Part shown: piece after piece, positions 6,076 to 14,116 of the stretch | Layout of the letters: each line of letters begins with the position of its first letter | Position numbering within the stretch: position 1 is the stretch's first letter | Origin: an uncultured Flavobacteriales bacterium | Lineage (GTDB): Bacteria; Bacteroidota; Bacteroidia; CAIKAF01 | Direction: 5' to 3' | DNA length: 14,152 bases | NCBI GenBank assembly: GCA_937925455.1 | Contig: CALEWF010000036.1 | Coordinates: forward strand, 1 to 14,152 | Position numbers and translations under genes: made by a program | Notes under the pieces: model-generated | The model's database searches: none | Told to the model about the DNA's origin: nothing | The model's input: only the letters and a program-made list of their open reading frames with translations

Positions 6076-7395
6076 ATGGCAAAGGTAGAAGTATTAATGC
6101 CCAAACTGGGTGAAAGTGTAATGGAAGCCACTATTACCAAATGGTTGATTGATGAGGGAGGCAAAGTTGAGTTAGAACAGCCTATTGTAGAAATAGCCAC
6201 AGACAAGGTAGATTCAGAAGTACCTGCGCCTTATGCTGGTATCCTTGTAAAAAAACTTTTTAACGAAGGGGATGTAGTGAAAATAGGCCAGGCCTTTGCC
6301 TTGATTGAAACGGAAGCTGCAGTTGAGACTGCGGCACCGGTAGTTGAACCTCCCAAAGCCGAAGTGCCGTTTGTTCCACAAGCATCTCAGCCTGCCACTA
6401 TTTCGGTATCCAATTCATCAACAACTGCTGCTAAGGCTGGTGGAAATCGTTTTTATTCTCCGTTAGTACGTACCATTGCCCAAAAAGAAAACATATCAAT
6501 CGAAGAATTAGATTCTATTCCCGGTACAGGGCTTGAGGGCCGGGTTACTAAAAATGATATTTTGACCTATGTAGCTTCGGGAAGAAAAGCGGCAACGGTT
6601 GTACCGCCTGCACCTGTAAGCCAACCGGTAGCAGAAGTGCGCCGCGAGGAGCCTGTAACTGTTAAATCTGCAATTTCCATTGACGGCGGTGATCAAATCA
6701 TTGAAATGGACCGCATGCGTAAACTCATTGCCCAAAACATGGTGCTGAGTAAACAAATATCAGCGCATGTAACCTCATTTGTGGAAGCAGATGTAACAAA
6801 TTTGGTAAAATGGCGTGAAAAAGTAAAAAGGGAGTTTGAAAAGAAATATGGAGAAAAATTGACCTTTACTCCAATGATATTAGAAGCTGTAGTTCAAGCC
6901 ATTCGTGAATTTCCTAATGTGAATGCTTCGGTGGATGGAGACCGGATTATCGTAAAAGGTAGAATTAATTTGGGAATGGCAACGGCATTGCCTTCGGGCA
7001 ACCTGATTGTTCCGGTGATAAAAAATGCGGATCAAATGAATTTGTATGGTCTTACCAAGGCTGTGAATGACCTGGCGAATCGGGCACGTCAAAACAAATT
7101 GAAACCGGATGAAATTCAAGATGGTACTTACACCGTTTCTAATGTAGGTACTTTTGGCAATGTAATGGGAACACCTATTATCAATCAACCGCAGGTAGCT
7201 GTATTAGCTACTGGTGCTATTCGTAAGCGCCCCGCAGTGCTTGAAACTCCAGACGGTGATGTGATTGCCATCCGTCATATGATGTTTTTATCTCATTCGT
7301 ATGATCATCGTATTATTGATGGGGCATTGGGGGGGATGTTTGTAAAGCGGGTAGCAGAAATTTTGGAGGCTTTTGATATCAACCGTTCCATTTAA
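6076..7395 (+). CDS. 2-oxoacid dehydrogenase E2 subunit (dihydrolipoyl acyltransferase), probably branched-chain type
   Basis: The lipoyl-bearing core of a ketoacid dehydrogenase complex, transferring the acyl group from E1 to coenzyme A. The 439 residues show a lipoyl domain (1-78) with lipoylation lysine K44 in EIATDKVDSE, a Pro/Ala-rich linker, a peripheral-subunit-binding domain (about 126-167, FYSPLVRTIAQKENI to DILTYVA), a second linker, and the acyltransferase domain (about 205-437) with the catalytic HRIIDG (H411, D415). The N-terminus MPKLGESVMEATITKW resembles branched-chain 2-oxoacid E2 proteins more than pyruvate or 2-oxoglutarate ones, but substrate assignment is inference. No E1 or E3 gene lies nearby. 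A terminator follows directly, so it appears monocistronic. Confidence 0.93.
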   Translation: MAKVEVLMPKLGESVMEATITKWLIDEGGKVELEQPIVEIATDKVDSEVPAPYAGILVKKLFNEGDVVKIGQAFALIETEAAVETAAPVVEPPKAEVPFVPQASQPATISVSNSSTTAAKAGGNRFYSPLVRTIAQKENISIEELDSIPGTGLEGRVTKNDILTYVASGRKAATVVPPAPVSQPVAEVRREEPVTVKSAISIDGGDQIIEMDRMRKLIAQNMVLSKQISAHVTSFVEADVTNLVKWREKVKREFEKKYGEKLTFTPMILEAVVQAIREFPNVNASVDGDRIIVKGRINLGMATALPSGNLIVPVIKNADQMNLYGLTKAVNDLANRARQNKLKPDEIQDGTYTVSNVGTFGNVMGTPIINQPQVAVLATGAIRKRPAVLETPDGDVIAIRHMMFLSHSYDHRIIDGALGGMFVKRVAEILEAFDINRSI

Positions 7396-7425
7396 TTTGA
7401 TTGTTTTTAAAATAGATAATTTTTT

Positions 7426-7458
7426 AAACGCCATGTTTTTTCGTGGCGTTTTTGTTTT
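7426..7458 (+). terminator. Intrinsic terminator after the E2 gene
   Basis: AAACGCCATG (7426-7435) pairs with CGTGGCGTTT (7442-7451), a 10-bp stem with one T-G wobble around a six-T loop, followed by a T-rich run to 7458. It lies 30 nt after the E2 stop. T/A tracts on both sides could let it work in either direction, but both flanking genes read rightward. Confidence 0.85.
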
Positions 7459-7473
7459 AAAAAAATTATTGCT

Positions 7474-8250
7474 ATGATTGAATTGAATAAACCTTTACTA
7501 TTTTTTGATATTGAATCAACAGGTCTAAGTGTGCTTAAAGACCGAATTGTTGAAATTTCTTTCATTAAACTACTTCCCGATGGTTCAGAATACCGCAAGG
7601 AATATTTGCTTAACCCCACCATTCCAATTTCAGCAGAAGCAACCGCCGTTCATGGTATTACTGACGAAATGGTGAAAGATAAACCTACCTTTGCCGAAGT
7701 AGCTCATGAAATGTATGATTTTATTGGGAATGCGGATCTTTCAGGATTTAATGCATTAAAGTTTGATATTCCCATGCTGGTAGAAGAGTTTATGCGTTGT
7801 GATTTAGATTTGGATATTGCTTCACGTGATATTGTGGATGTGCAACTCATATTTCATAAAATGGAAGAGAGAACATTGGCAGCGGCTTATCGTTTTTATT
7901 GTAATAAAGAATTAGAAAATGCACATTCTGCAACTGCTGATACTGAAGCTACTTACGAAGTATTTAAAAAGCAGATTGAACGGTATGACCAATTAAAAAC
8001 CAGCATAAAAAAAATCAGTGAATTTACCGGATTGAAGAAGCGGGCCGACTTGGAAGGACGCATTGTGTTTGATGAGCATGGGCATGAGATATTTAATTTT
8101 GGCAAACACAAAGGCAAAAAAGTAGAGGAAGTATTTGCTAAAGAACCCAGTTACTATAATTGGATGATGGATGGTGATTTTGCAGCTTATACTAAAAAAG
8201 TAATTACAGATATCCGCATGCGTATGCTAAAGAAAAAATTTCAATCTTAA
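7474..8250 (+). CDS. DEDDh 3'-5' exonuclease with C-terminal DUF3820-like domain
   Basis: A 258-residue DnaQ-like exonuclease. Exo I is FFDIEST (D12, E14), Exo II is GFNALKFDIPML (D98), and Exo III is HSATADTEAT (H151, D156), giving the complete DEDDh acidic set for two-metal hydrolysis of 3' ends. Residues about 198-245 (HEIFNFGKHKGKKVEEV to YYNWMMDGDF) match the DUF3820 pattern, a small module often found after such nucleases. There is no polymerase domain, so it is more likely a repair or RNA/DNA trimming exonuclease than the replicative proofreading subunit, although epsilon-type function cannot be ruled out. The ATG at 7474 is preceded by the E2 terminator, so it must have its own promoter, which I cannot place. 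Confidence 0.9.
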   Translation: MIELNKPLLFFDIESTGLSVLKDRIVEISFIKLLPDGSEYRKEYLLNPTIPISAEATAVHGITDEMVKDKPTFAEVAHEMYDFIGNADLSGFNALKFDIPMLVEEFMRCDLDLDIASRDIVDVQLIFHKMEERTLAAAYRFYCNKELENAHSATADTEATYEVFKKQIERYDQLKTSIKKISEFTGLKKRADLEGRIVFDEHGHEIFNFGKHKGKKVEEVFAKEPSYYNWMMDGDFAAYTKKVITDIRMRMLKKKFQS

Positions 8251-8258
8251 AGGGTGTA

Positions 8259-8289
8259 TTTTCATACTATTTTAAATTATCTATATTTG
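8259..8289 (+). promoter_or_regulatory. Bacteroidota-type promoter of the OmpA-family gene
   Basis: TATATTTG at 8282-8289 fits the -7 consensus TAnnTTTG exactly. Nineteen bases upstream, TTTT (8259-8262) is one mismatch from the -33 TTTG. The start codon follows 19 nt later. This is the best promoter match in the window. Confidence 0.55.
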
Positions 8290-8308
8290 AAATAGCCTCT
8301 TTGTAAAT

Positions 8309-10327
8309 ATGAAGCAATTTCTACTTATAATTTTGACTTTATTTAAAATCATGCCCGTGTTTTTAGCACAGCATGTTGAATTCAAAGCAGAAAATTTCCC
8401 TAATGATAAACCTGGTTTTAAAAAAGCTGTTGCTAATTTAGAACGCGGTGATAAGTATTTTGAGGAAGGAAGTGCAAAGTATGAAAAAGCGTTGGAGTAT
8501 TATTTAAAAGCTCATGAATTTAATCCGAACCATGCCCGTTTAAATTATCAAATTGGAATAATATATAATACGATGAATTTTAAAGCTCAGGCAGCTGAGT
8601 TTTTAGAAAAAGCCATAACGCTTGAACCTTCCTATAAAGAGTCGTCTTTATTTGTTTTGGCGGAAGCTTATCATATTTCCGGAAAATTTGACAAAGCCAT
8701 CCAAAAATATCGGGAAGTGATCTTGATGGCTCAAGCTGCGTTGGAAAAAGCGAAAAAGAAAGATAAACAAGACTATCGGGATGACATAAGCTTATCAGAA
8801 TTGCGTATTCGTCAATGTGAAAATGCCATTGAATTGACAAAAGATACGTTACCTGTAATTTTTGAAAACTTAGGGAAAAAAATTAATTCCAAGTATCCGG
8901 ATTATTCTGCCGTGGTAAATGCTGATGAAACGTTGCTTGTGTTTACTTCTCGCCGTCAAGGAAGTACTGGTGGGAAAACCCCTCCTGGAGATGTATATCT
9001 TTATGAGGATATTTATTATTCTCAAAAGGCTAAGAATGGCGAATGGACGGCTGCAAAAAAAATTCCAGGAAAAGTTAATACTCCCGATCACGAGGCGCCG
9101 GTATGGCTATCGGCAGATGGTAAACGAATGTTTATCTATCGTTACAAAGGAAAGGGCGATATTTTTGAAACTACCTTTGATGGAAAAGCATGGTCTGCAC
9201 CCAAAAAACTTTCACAGGTGAGTACCAAATATCGTGAAACACATGCTTCTATGACGGCTGATGGGAAAACCATTTATTTTACCAGCAATCACGAAAAATT
9301 AACTACGAATGGAAGCATGGATATATTTAAAGTAGAATATAATCCACAAACTAAAAAATGGAGTAAACAAGAAAATCTTGGGTCTGTTATCAACACTCCT
9401 TATGATGAAGATTGCGTGTTTATAAGCATAGATGGAAATACATTATATTTTAGTTCTCAAGGGCATAATTCCATGGGCGGATTTGATTTTTTTAAATCAC
9501 AAAAAGTGAATGGCGAATGGACAAAACCGATAAATTTGGGTTATCCCATCAATACACCGGCCAATGATATTTTTATTTTTTTTACTGCTGATGGGAAGCA
9601 TGCTTATTTTGATTCTGACCGGAAAGACGGGGTGGGCGAAAAAGATATCTACAAACTTACATTGCTAGACGATGTGAAAATTCCATTAACTGTTTTAGTG
9701 AAAGATGCAAAAACCAAAGAATTTATCTCTTCAACGATCGAGGTTCGCCAATCGGGTAAACAAGAACTTATTTCCATGCAGGAGTTGTCGAAAGGAACAT
9801 TTACAGGAGAACTTCAATATGCCAAGCAATTTACGGTAAATGCTTCATCTAATCAGTATAAACCCTACATCGGTTCCATCAGTAGCAAGGTAGCTGACCC
9901 GTTGAATGATCAAATTACGCTGGAGGTTTTTTTAGAACCAATTCCTAAAGAAGAAATTGCTGTAAAAGAAGACGAGTTTACTTACACCAACATATATTTT
10001 GATTATCACGTGTATGATCTTCGCGAAGAATCCATCAAAGAATTGCAAAAAGTACGCGATTACTTGCTTAAAAATCCGTCATACAAAGTTTATTTAGAAG
10101 GCCATACTGATTATGTGAGCTCAGATAGTTTTAACATTACCTTATCTAGAAACCGTGTAAATGCTGCGGCGAATTGGCTGATTAAAAACGGAATAAGTGC
10201 AGGGAGAATTACAAAAAAATGGTATGGAAAGAGTAAGCCTGCTGTCCCCAATACCAATCCCGATGGAACGGATAACCAAGATAATCGTCAAAAAAACCGT
10301 CGGGTAGAAATCAAAATCATACGGTAA
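8309..10327 (+). CDS. OmpA-family outer-membrane/periplasmic protein with TPR, PD40 propeller and CRD (PorE-like architecture)
   Basis: A 672-residue exported protein. Residues 1-20 form a signal peptide (MKQFLLIILTLFK to VFLA) with no lipobox cysteine. TPR-type helical repeats fill about 35-145. A beta propeller follows (about 185-450) with at least five PD40 motifs of the form SADGKRMFIYR, TADGKTIYFTS, SIDGNTLYFSS. An immunoglobulin-like carboxypeptidase-regulatory segment covers about 455-545. The C-terminal OmpA_C peptidoglycan-binding domain (about 557-672) has GHTD (598-601) and LSRNR, with D601 and R616 fifteen residues apart like the diaminopimelate-contacting pair of OmpA. This order is that of PorE of the type IX secretion system, which anchors the machinery to the wall, though Bacteroidota carry many paralogues and PorE itself is a lipoprotein. 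I call it PorE-like, not PorE. Confidence 0.88.
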   Translation: MKQFLLIILTLFKIMPVFLAQHVEFKAENFPNDKPGFKKAVANLERGDKYFEEGSAKYEKALEYYLKAHEFNPNHARLNYQIGIIYNTMNFKAQAAEFLEKAITLEPSYKESSLFVLAEAYHISGKFDKAIQKYREVILMAQAALEKAKKKDKQDYRDDISLSELRIRQCENAIELTKDTLPVIFENLGKKINSKYPDYSAVVNADETLLVFTSRRQGSTGGKTPPGDVYLYEDIYYSQKAKNGEWTAAKKIPGKVNTPDHEAPVWLSADGKRMFIYRYKGKGDIFETTFDGKAWSAPKKLSQVSTKYRETHASMTADGKTIYFTSNHEKLTTNGSMDIFKVEYNPQTKKWSKQENLGSVINTPYDEDCVFISIDGNTLYFSSQGHNSMGGFDFFKSQKVNGEWTKPINLGYPINTPANDIFIFFTADGKHAYFDSDRKDGVGEKDIYKLTLLDDVKIPLTVLVKDAKTKEFISSTIEVRQSGKQELISMQELSKGTFTGELQYAKQFTVNASSNQYKPYIGSISSKVADPLNDQITLEVFLEPIPKEEIAVKEDEFTYTNIYFDYHVYDLREESIKELQKVRDYLLKNPSYKVYLEGHTDYVSSDSFNITLSRNRVNAAANWLIKNGISAGRITKKWYGKSKPAVPNTNPDGTDNQDNRQKNRRVEIKIIR

Positions 10328-10744
10328 ATAAATAAGTTAACCTTATTGGGTGTTCAATCCGCAAGAATTATCATAACGAATACTTAAAGTTGGCTTAACT
10401 TTAACCCAAATTATGCAATAGAAAACCGGGTTATAATGCAAAGTCCATTTTTATTTCTGTATTAAAACCGATTCTATGAAGTAACCACCTGGGTTCAAAC
10501 AGCTATTTTACTTCAATTGCATTAAACCGGGTTGAAGGCGTTTTTTAATTGGTTTATTGATCTGTGTTCTCTGTGGTGAAAAATTTAACCACAAAGAACA
10601 CAGAGATACACGGAGAACACCAAGAAAATGAGAGTAAAACATACGGGATTGCTCTGTGCTATCTATGGTTATTTATGTAACAGTAGCTACGTAGGTTTTT
10701 GTTTTTCTGGATGCCTACGGAAAATTTCTAATGCATGATTTGGG
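10328..10744. other. Gene-free spacer between convergent genes
   Basis: I find no gene in these 417 bp. They contain AAACCGGGTT twice, once near 10424 and once near 10535, the strong inverted repeat at 10561-10604 with its periodic tail, and a 6-bp pair CGTAGG (10690-10695)/CCTACG (10714-10719) without a T-tract. An intrinsic terminator for the OmpA-family gene is not evident; AATAAG and CTTATT just after its stop form only a weak hairpin without a T-run. Confidence 0.6.
10561..10604. repeat. 17-bp inverted repeat with CACAAAG-type periodic sequence
   Basis: TCTGTGTTCTCTGTGGT (10561-10577) pairs with ACCACAAAGAACACAGA (10588-10604) with a single mismatch around a 10-nt AT loop. The right arm continues to about 10632 as loosely repeated 9-10-nt units (ACCACAAAG, AACACAGAG, ATACACGGAG, AACACCAAG). 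From memory, such ACCACAAAG-rich units occur between genes in many Bacteroidota, but I cannot check this. Between convergent genes the hairpin could end transcription on both strands, although no clean T-tract follows. Confidence 0.7.
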
Positions 10745-12076
10745 TTAAATAATTTCTAATCGTTCAGATTGTAAGGAGCTTATTACTTGCGGATTGAGCG
10801 TTTTTACTTGTTCAATAAACGATACAGCTTGCGGATATGTTTGGCGTAAAAATTCAGGCTTCATTCGTACGTCTTTAGTAAGGTATACCCTTCCGCCATA
10901 CTTTAAAACAATTTCATCCATTTCATCTAAAAATTTCCACAGCGAGGGATGAATCTTAAAATCCATTGCCAAGGTCCAACCTTCCATGGGGAATCGAATG
11001 TAATTTTCCTCTTGCTTGCCGAAGAGTTTAAGTACCGTAAGAAAAGAACCCATATTTTTTTTGCCGATGTGGCCAATGAGTTCTATCAGTCCTTCTCGCC
11101 CTTTTTTTCTGGGAATAACAAATTGATATTGTGTAAATCCGTTTTTTCCGTAGATCCGATTCCAATGATGAATGGCATCTAAGGGGTAATAAAAACTATC
11201 ATAATGCACGATGTTTTTAATTTTTTTTGACCGTTGCTTATGATAGTATAAGAAGTTAAATGCTTTCACACTAAAGCTATTCAATACAAACGAAGGGAAG
11301 TAAAACGGTATATTCAGCTTCCCGTCGTTATGAACTTTTAATGGGAGTTTTCTTTGTTTATCAGAAAGCTCATCCAGCTTGGCATTTTCACCTCGCATCA
11401 TGATGCTTCGTCCAAAATTTTTCCCTTTGCTCAGGCAGTCAATCCAAGCCATGCTATACGTCCAATGCTCCGACTCTTCAAACAGCTGGATGACTTCATC
11501 TAAATTGGCTGCTTTGATATTTTCCTGGTGAATGTATGCCGTTTCAATTTTTTTTAGTTTAAAACAAACATCGGTAATAATACCTGTAAGACCCATTCCG
11601 CCACAAGTTAGTTGAAACAAATCTTGATTTTCTTCGCGGCTACAACGTATTTTTTGTCCATTGGGCAATATAAGATGAAAGAAAAGCACATGGTTTGAAA
11701 AAGTTCCTTCTTTGTGATGATTTTTTCCGTGTACGTCAGAAGCTAATGCACCTCCACAGGTTACAAACTTGGTACCCGGTGTAACTGGCAAAAACCATCC
11801 TTTGGGAACAAAGGTTTTTAATATTTCATCAAAACTAACACCGGCTTGGCAATGCAGAATTCCATTCTGCTCATCAAATGCTAAAAAATGATTGAGTTTT
11901 AAGGTTGAAAGAATGTTTTGTTGTAAAGCGGAATCTCCATAACATCTGCCTAATCCACGGGGTATCAATTTTTGATGCTTTTTCAGAGCAAGAAACACCG
12001 CTTCTTCATTCCCCGGCACTGTTATTTCTGCATCAATCCATGGATAGTTTCCCCAATTAGCAATTTTGGCTTTCAT
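10745..12076 (-). CDS. FAD-dependent oxidase, DprE1-like (polyprenyl-phosphoryl-ribose 2'-epimerase subunit)
   Basis: A 443-residue VAO-type flavoprotein closely patterned on mycobacterial DprE1, which oxidises the 2'-OH of decaprenyl-phosphoryl-ribose on the way to the arabinose donor. The FAD domain shows GLGRCYGDSAL (41-51), the strongly conserved DVHGKNHHKEGTFSNHV (114-130) and GGMGLTGIITDVCF (159-172). The substrate domain shows FPMEGWTLAMDF (362-373) and GGRVYLTKDVR, where K401 corresponds to the essential DprE1 K418. The position of DprE1 C387, which benzothiazinones modify covalently, is alanine (A370). It follows the UbiA-type gene by 8 nt, an operon supporting the same pathway. The reductase DprE2 is not in the window. 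The substrate is inferred and may differ in lipid or sugar from the mycobacterial one. Confidence 0.87.
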   Translation of the reverse strand: MKAKIANWGNYPWIDAEITVPGNEEAVFLALKKHQKLIPRGLGRCYGDSALQQNILSTLKLNHFLAFDEQNGILHCQAGVSFDEILKTFVPKGWFLPVTPGTKFVTCGGALASDVHGKNHHKEGTFSNHVLFFHLILPNGQKIRCSREENQDLFQLTCGGMGLTGIITDVCFKLKKIETAYIHQENIKAANLDEVIQLFEESEHWTYSMAWIDCLSKGKNFGRSIMMRGENAKLDELSDKQRKLPLKVHNDGKLNIPFYFPSFVLNSFSVKAFNFLYYHKQRSKKIKNIVHYDSFYYPLDAIHHWNRIYGKNGFTQYQFVIPRKKGREGLIELIGHIGKKNMGSFLTVLKLFGKQEENYIRFPMEGWTLAMDFKIHPSLWKFLDEMDEIVLKYGGRVYLTKDVRMKPEFLRQTYPQAVSFIEQVKTLNPQVISSLQSERLEII

Positions 12077-12084
12077 GTACCGGT

Positions 12085-12963
12085 TTATAATTTATGAATG
12101 TATATGATGAGAAAAAATGTAAATATCCAACCTAATAAAACCAATTGAATAAATCGGTCGCTCAAGAGCATTTTGGTGGGGTTTCCGCTTTTATTGAGAA
12201 CAAAGGTAATTTGCAGGTATCGAATGATACCTAGTATTACAAAAACACTGGTTGCGTATAAATATTCTGTATGAAAACGTTCAACCACTTCCTCGCTGAT
12301 GGTGTACATAATATAAGCAACAATTACTACGGCTGCCATAATAACCATAGAAGCATTGATAAATTCTAAATTATACCCATCTACCGATTTACGCATTTTT
12401 TGTCCGCTTTGCATAAAGAGCAATACATCATCTCTGCGCTTAGCCATCCCTAAAAACAAAGCCAGAAGAAAGGTCATAATAATTATCCAGTGAGAAATAT
12501 ACACTTCAGCCAATAATCCGCCGGCAATGACCCGAAGTAAAAATCCAACGGCTATAATGGTAATATCAATAATAGCAACATGCTTTAACCCCATGGAGTA
12601 AGCAATATTCATAGCAAAATAAAAGGATAGTACTCCGGCAAAATACAAATTGATAAAATACGCTCCGGATAGAGAACCAATAAATAATAGTGAGCTAAGT
12701 AGTATGCCTGTTTTTACTGGAATTTTACCAGATGCAAATGGCCGATGTTTTTTTTCTGGATGAAGTCGGTCTGATTCAATGTCTTTTAAATCATTAATCA
12801 TGTAAATGGAAGAAGCAACCATCGAAAAAAGAAAAAATCCTAAGCTTACTTGTAAAAATCCATCTACATCGGTGAGTATATTCCCACTGAAAAACAGGGG
12901 TAAAAAAATGAACAGATTTTTAACCCAGTGCGAAACACGTAATAATTTAAAATACAGCTTCAT
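12085..12963 (-). CDS. UbiA-family prenyltransferase, polyprenyl-phosphate phosphoribosyltransferase-like
   Basis: A polytopic membrane enzyme of 292 residues. The first Asp motif is INDLKDIESDRLHPEKK (N57, D58, D61, D65) followed by HRPFASGK, the signature of decaprenyl-phosphate 5-phosphoribosyltransferase (Rv3806c type), which transfers phosphoribose from PRPP to a polyprenyl phosphate. YSMGLKHVAIIDI and FLGMAKRRDD carry the second conserved region, and about eight or nine hydrophobic segments follow the UbiA pattern. I choose the ATG at 12963 (MKLYFKLLRVSHW); a TTG at 12972 would add only three residues. The pairing with the DprE1-like gene 8 nt downstream favours this subfamily over quinone or heme prenyltransferases. 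The natural lipid would probably be undecaprenyl phosphate, which is inference. Confidence 0.88.
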   Translation of the reverse strand: MKLYFKLLRVSHWVKNLFIFLPLFFSGNILTDVDGFLQVSLGFFLFSMVASSIYMINDLKDIESDRLHPEKKHRPFASGKIPVKTGILLSSLLFIGSLSGAYFINLYFAGVLSFYFAMNIAYSMGLKHVAIIDITIIAVGFLLRVIAGGLLAEVYISHWIIIMTFLLALFLGMAKRRDDVLLFMQSGQKMRKSVDGYNLEFINASMVIMAAVVIVAYIMYTISEEVVERFHTEYLYATSVFVILGIIRYLQITFVLNKSGNPTKMLLSDRFIQLVLLGWIFTFFLIIYIHKL

Positions 12964-12985
12964 GCTGCGCAAAAGTTTTCTTTTG

Positions 12986-12993
12986 TAGTTTTG
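12986..12993 (+). promoter_or_regulatory. Candidate -7 element for the epimerase gene
   Basis: TAGTTTTG fits TAnnTTTG and lies 22 nt before the GTG start of the epimerase, within the 52-bp spacer separating it from the divergent UbiA gene. No convincing -33 TTTG is present at the right spacing. Confidence 0.35.
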
Positions 12994-13015
12994 TAATCAT
13001 CAGTTTACAAAATAA

Positions 13016-14059
13016 GTGAAAAAAGTTTTAATAACAGGAACTGCGGGATTTATAGGTTTTCACCTTACTCAAAAGATGCTTGCTTCCGGGTATGAAGTAG
13101 TGGGTATTGACAATGTAAATGATTATTATGATGTAAATCTTAAATGGAGTCGCTTACAACAGCTTGGAGTTCATCGTGCCGATGCTGAAAAAGGCAGATG
13201 GGTTTCTTCTGGCAGGTTTCATTTTTCATTTACAGATATTGCAAATGCTGAGTCTGTCATGAACCTTTTTAATGAGCATCGCTTTGATGAAGTGGTGCAT
13301 TTGGCTGCACAGGCAGGTGTAAGGTATTCGTTAACCAATCCTGCAGCGTATATTCACAGCAATATATCCGGGTTTTTATCGGTGCTGGAAGCATGCAGAG
13401 CTTTTCCAGTGAATCATTTAGTATATGCAAGCACATCATCGGTGTATGGATTAAATACCCGAGTGCCATTTAAGGTTTCACAACCTACCGATCATCCCAT
13501 GAGTTTATATGCTGCTTCCAAAAAAAGTAACGAACTCATGGCGCATGCTTATAGTCATCTGTATCAAATTCCATCTACCGGCATTCGTTTTTTTAGCGTG
13601 TATGGTCCTTGGGGTAGGCCTGATATGGCTTTGTTTATTTTTACTAAAAATATTTTGGAGGGCAAGCCCATACAGGTGTTTAATTATGGAAATATGAAAC
13701 GTGATTTTACATATATAGATGATATTGTAAACGGCGTGATGCGTGTTTTATCAAAGCCACCGATAGCTCAGCTTGATTGGATAGACGATGAAAATCCTTC
13801 TACCTCTTCAGCACCTTATCGGTTAGTAAACATAGGTAATAATAATCCGATAAACCTAATGGATTTTATTCGTGAAATTGAAATAAATACTGGAAAGCAA
13901 GCAATAATTGAATACTTGCCCATGCAACCCGGCGATGTACCCATGAATGTGGCCGATGTAACTGATTTGGTAAATGAATACGGCTACAAGCCTTCTATTT
14001 CTGTGAAAGAGGGAGTGGCTGCATTTGTAAAATGGTACAGGGAATATTATATAGTATAA
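13016..14059 (+). CDS. NAD-dependent epimerase, UDP-glucuronate 4-epimerase-like (extended SDR)
   Basis: A 347-residue extended short-chain dehydrogenase that probably interconverts UDP-glucuronate and UDP-galacturonate for surface polysaccharide. The NAD-binding motif is TGTAGFIG (G8, G11, G14), with D32 ending the second strand. IDNVNDYYDVNLKWSRL is typical of the CapI/LspL group of UDP-GlcA 4-epimerases. Catalytic residues are the ASTSS serine/threonine cluster (139-142) and Y165/K169 in SLYAASKK. RFFSVYGPWGRPDMA (191-205) and RDFTYIDDIV (229-238) complete the family pattern. The start is GTG: an in-frame TAA lies immediately before it, and the next Met (residue 21) would cut off the nucleotide-binding loop. 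It is divergent from the UbiA/DprE1-like operon. It is not DprE2, which is a classical short SDR. Confidence 0.9.
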   Translation: MKKVLITGTAGFIGFHLTQKMLASGYEVVGIDNVNDYYDVNLKWSRLQQLGVHRADAEKGRWVSSGRFHFSFTDIANAESVMNLFNEHRFDEVVHLAAQAGVRYSLTNPAAYIHSNISGFLSVLEACRAFPVNHLVYASTSSVYGLNTRVPFKVSQPTDHPMSLYAASKKSNELMAHAYSHLYQIPSTGIRFFSVYGPWGRPDMALFIFTKNILEGKPIQVFNYGNMKRDFTYIDDIVNGVMRVLSKPPIAQLDWIDDENPSTSSAPYRLVNIGNNNPINLMDFIREIEINTGKQAIIEYLPMQPGDVPMNVADVTDLVNEYGYKPSISVKEGVAAFVKWYREYYIV

Positions 14060-14116
14060 TATTTTATCGGATGATTGTTACAGTAGAATTCTAATTTTTA
14101 GATTTTTGAAGGGTTG

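Noticed and set aside
10330..10347. AATAAG/CTTATT hairpin after the OmpA-family gene
   Set aside because: Only six AT-rich pairs and no T-tract follow; too weak to call a terminator.
10480..10510. GGGTTCAAAC resembling a tRNA T-loop
   Set aside because: The flanking bases do not form a T-stem, and no anticodon or acceptor stem can be found around it.
13016..14059. Epimerase as the missing DprE2 partner
   Set aside because: Its NDYYDVNLK motif and 347-residue length fit UDP-GlcA 4-epimerases, not the shorter classical SDR DprE2, and it lies on the opposite strand.
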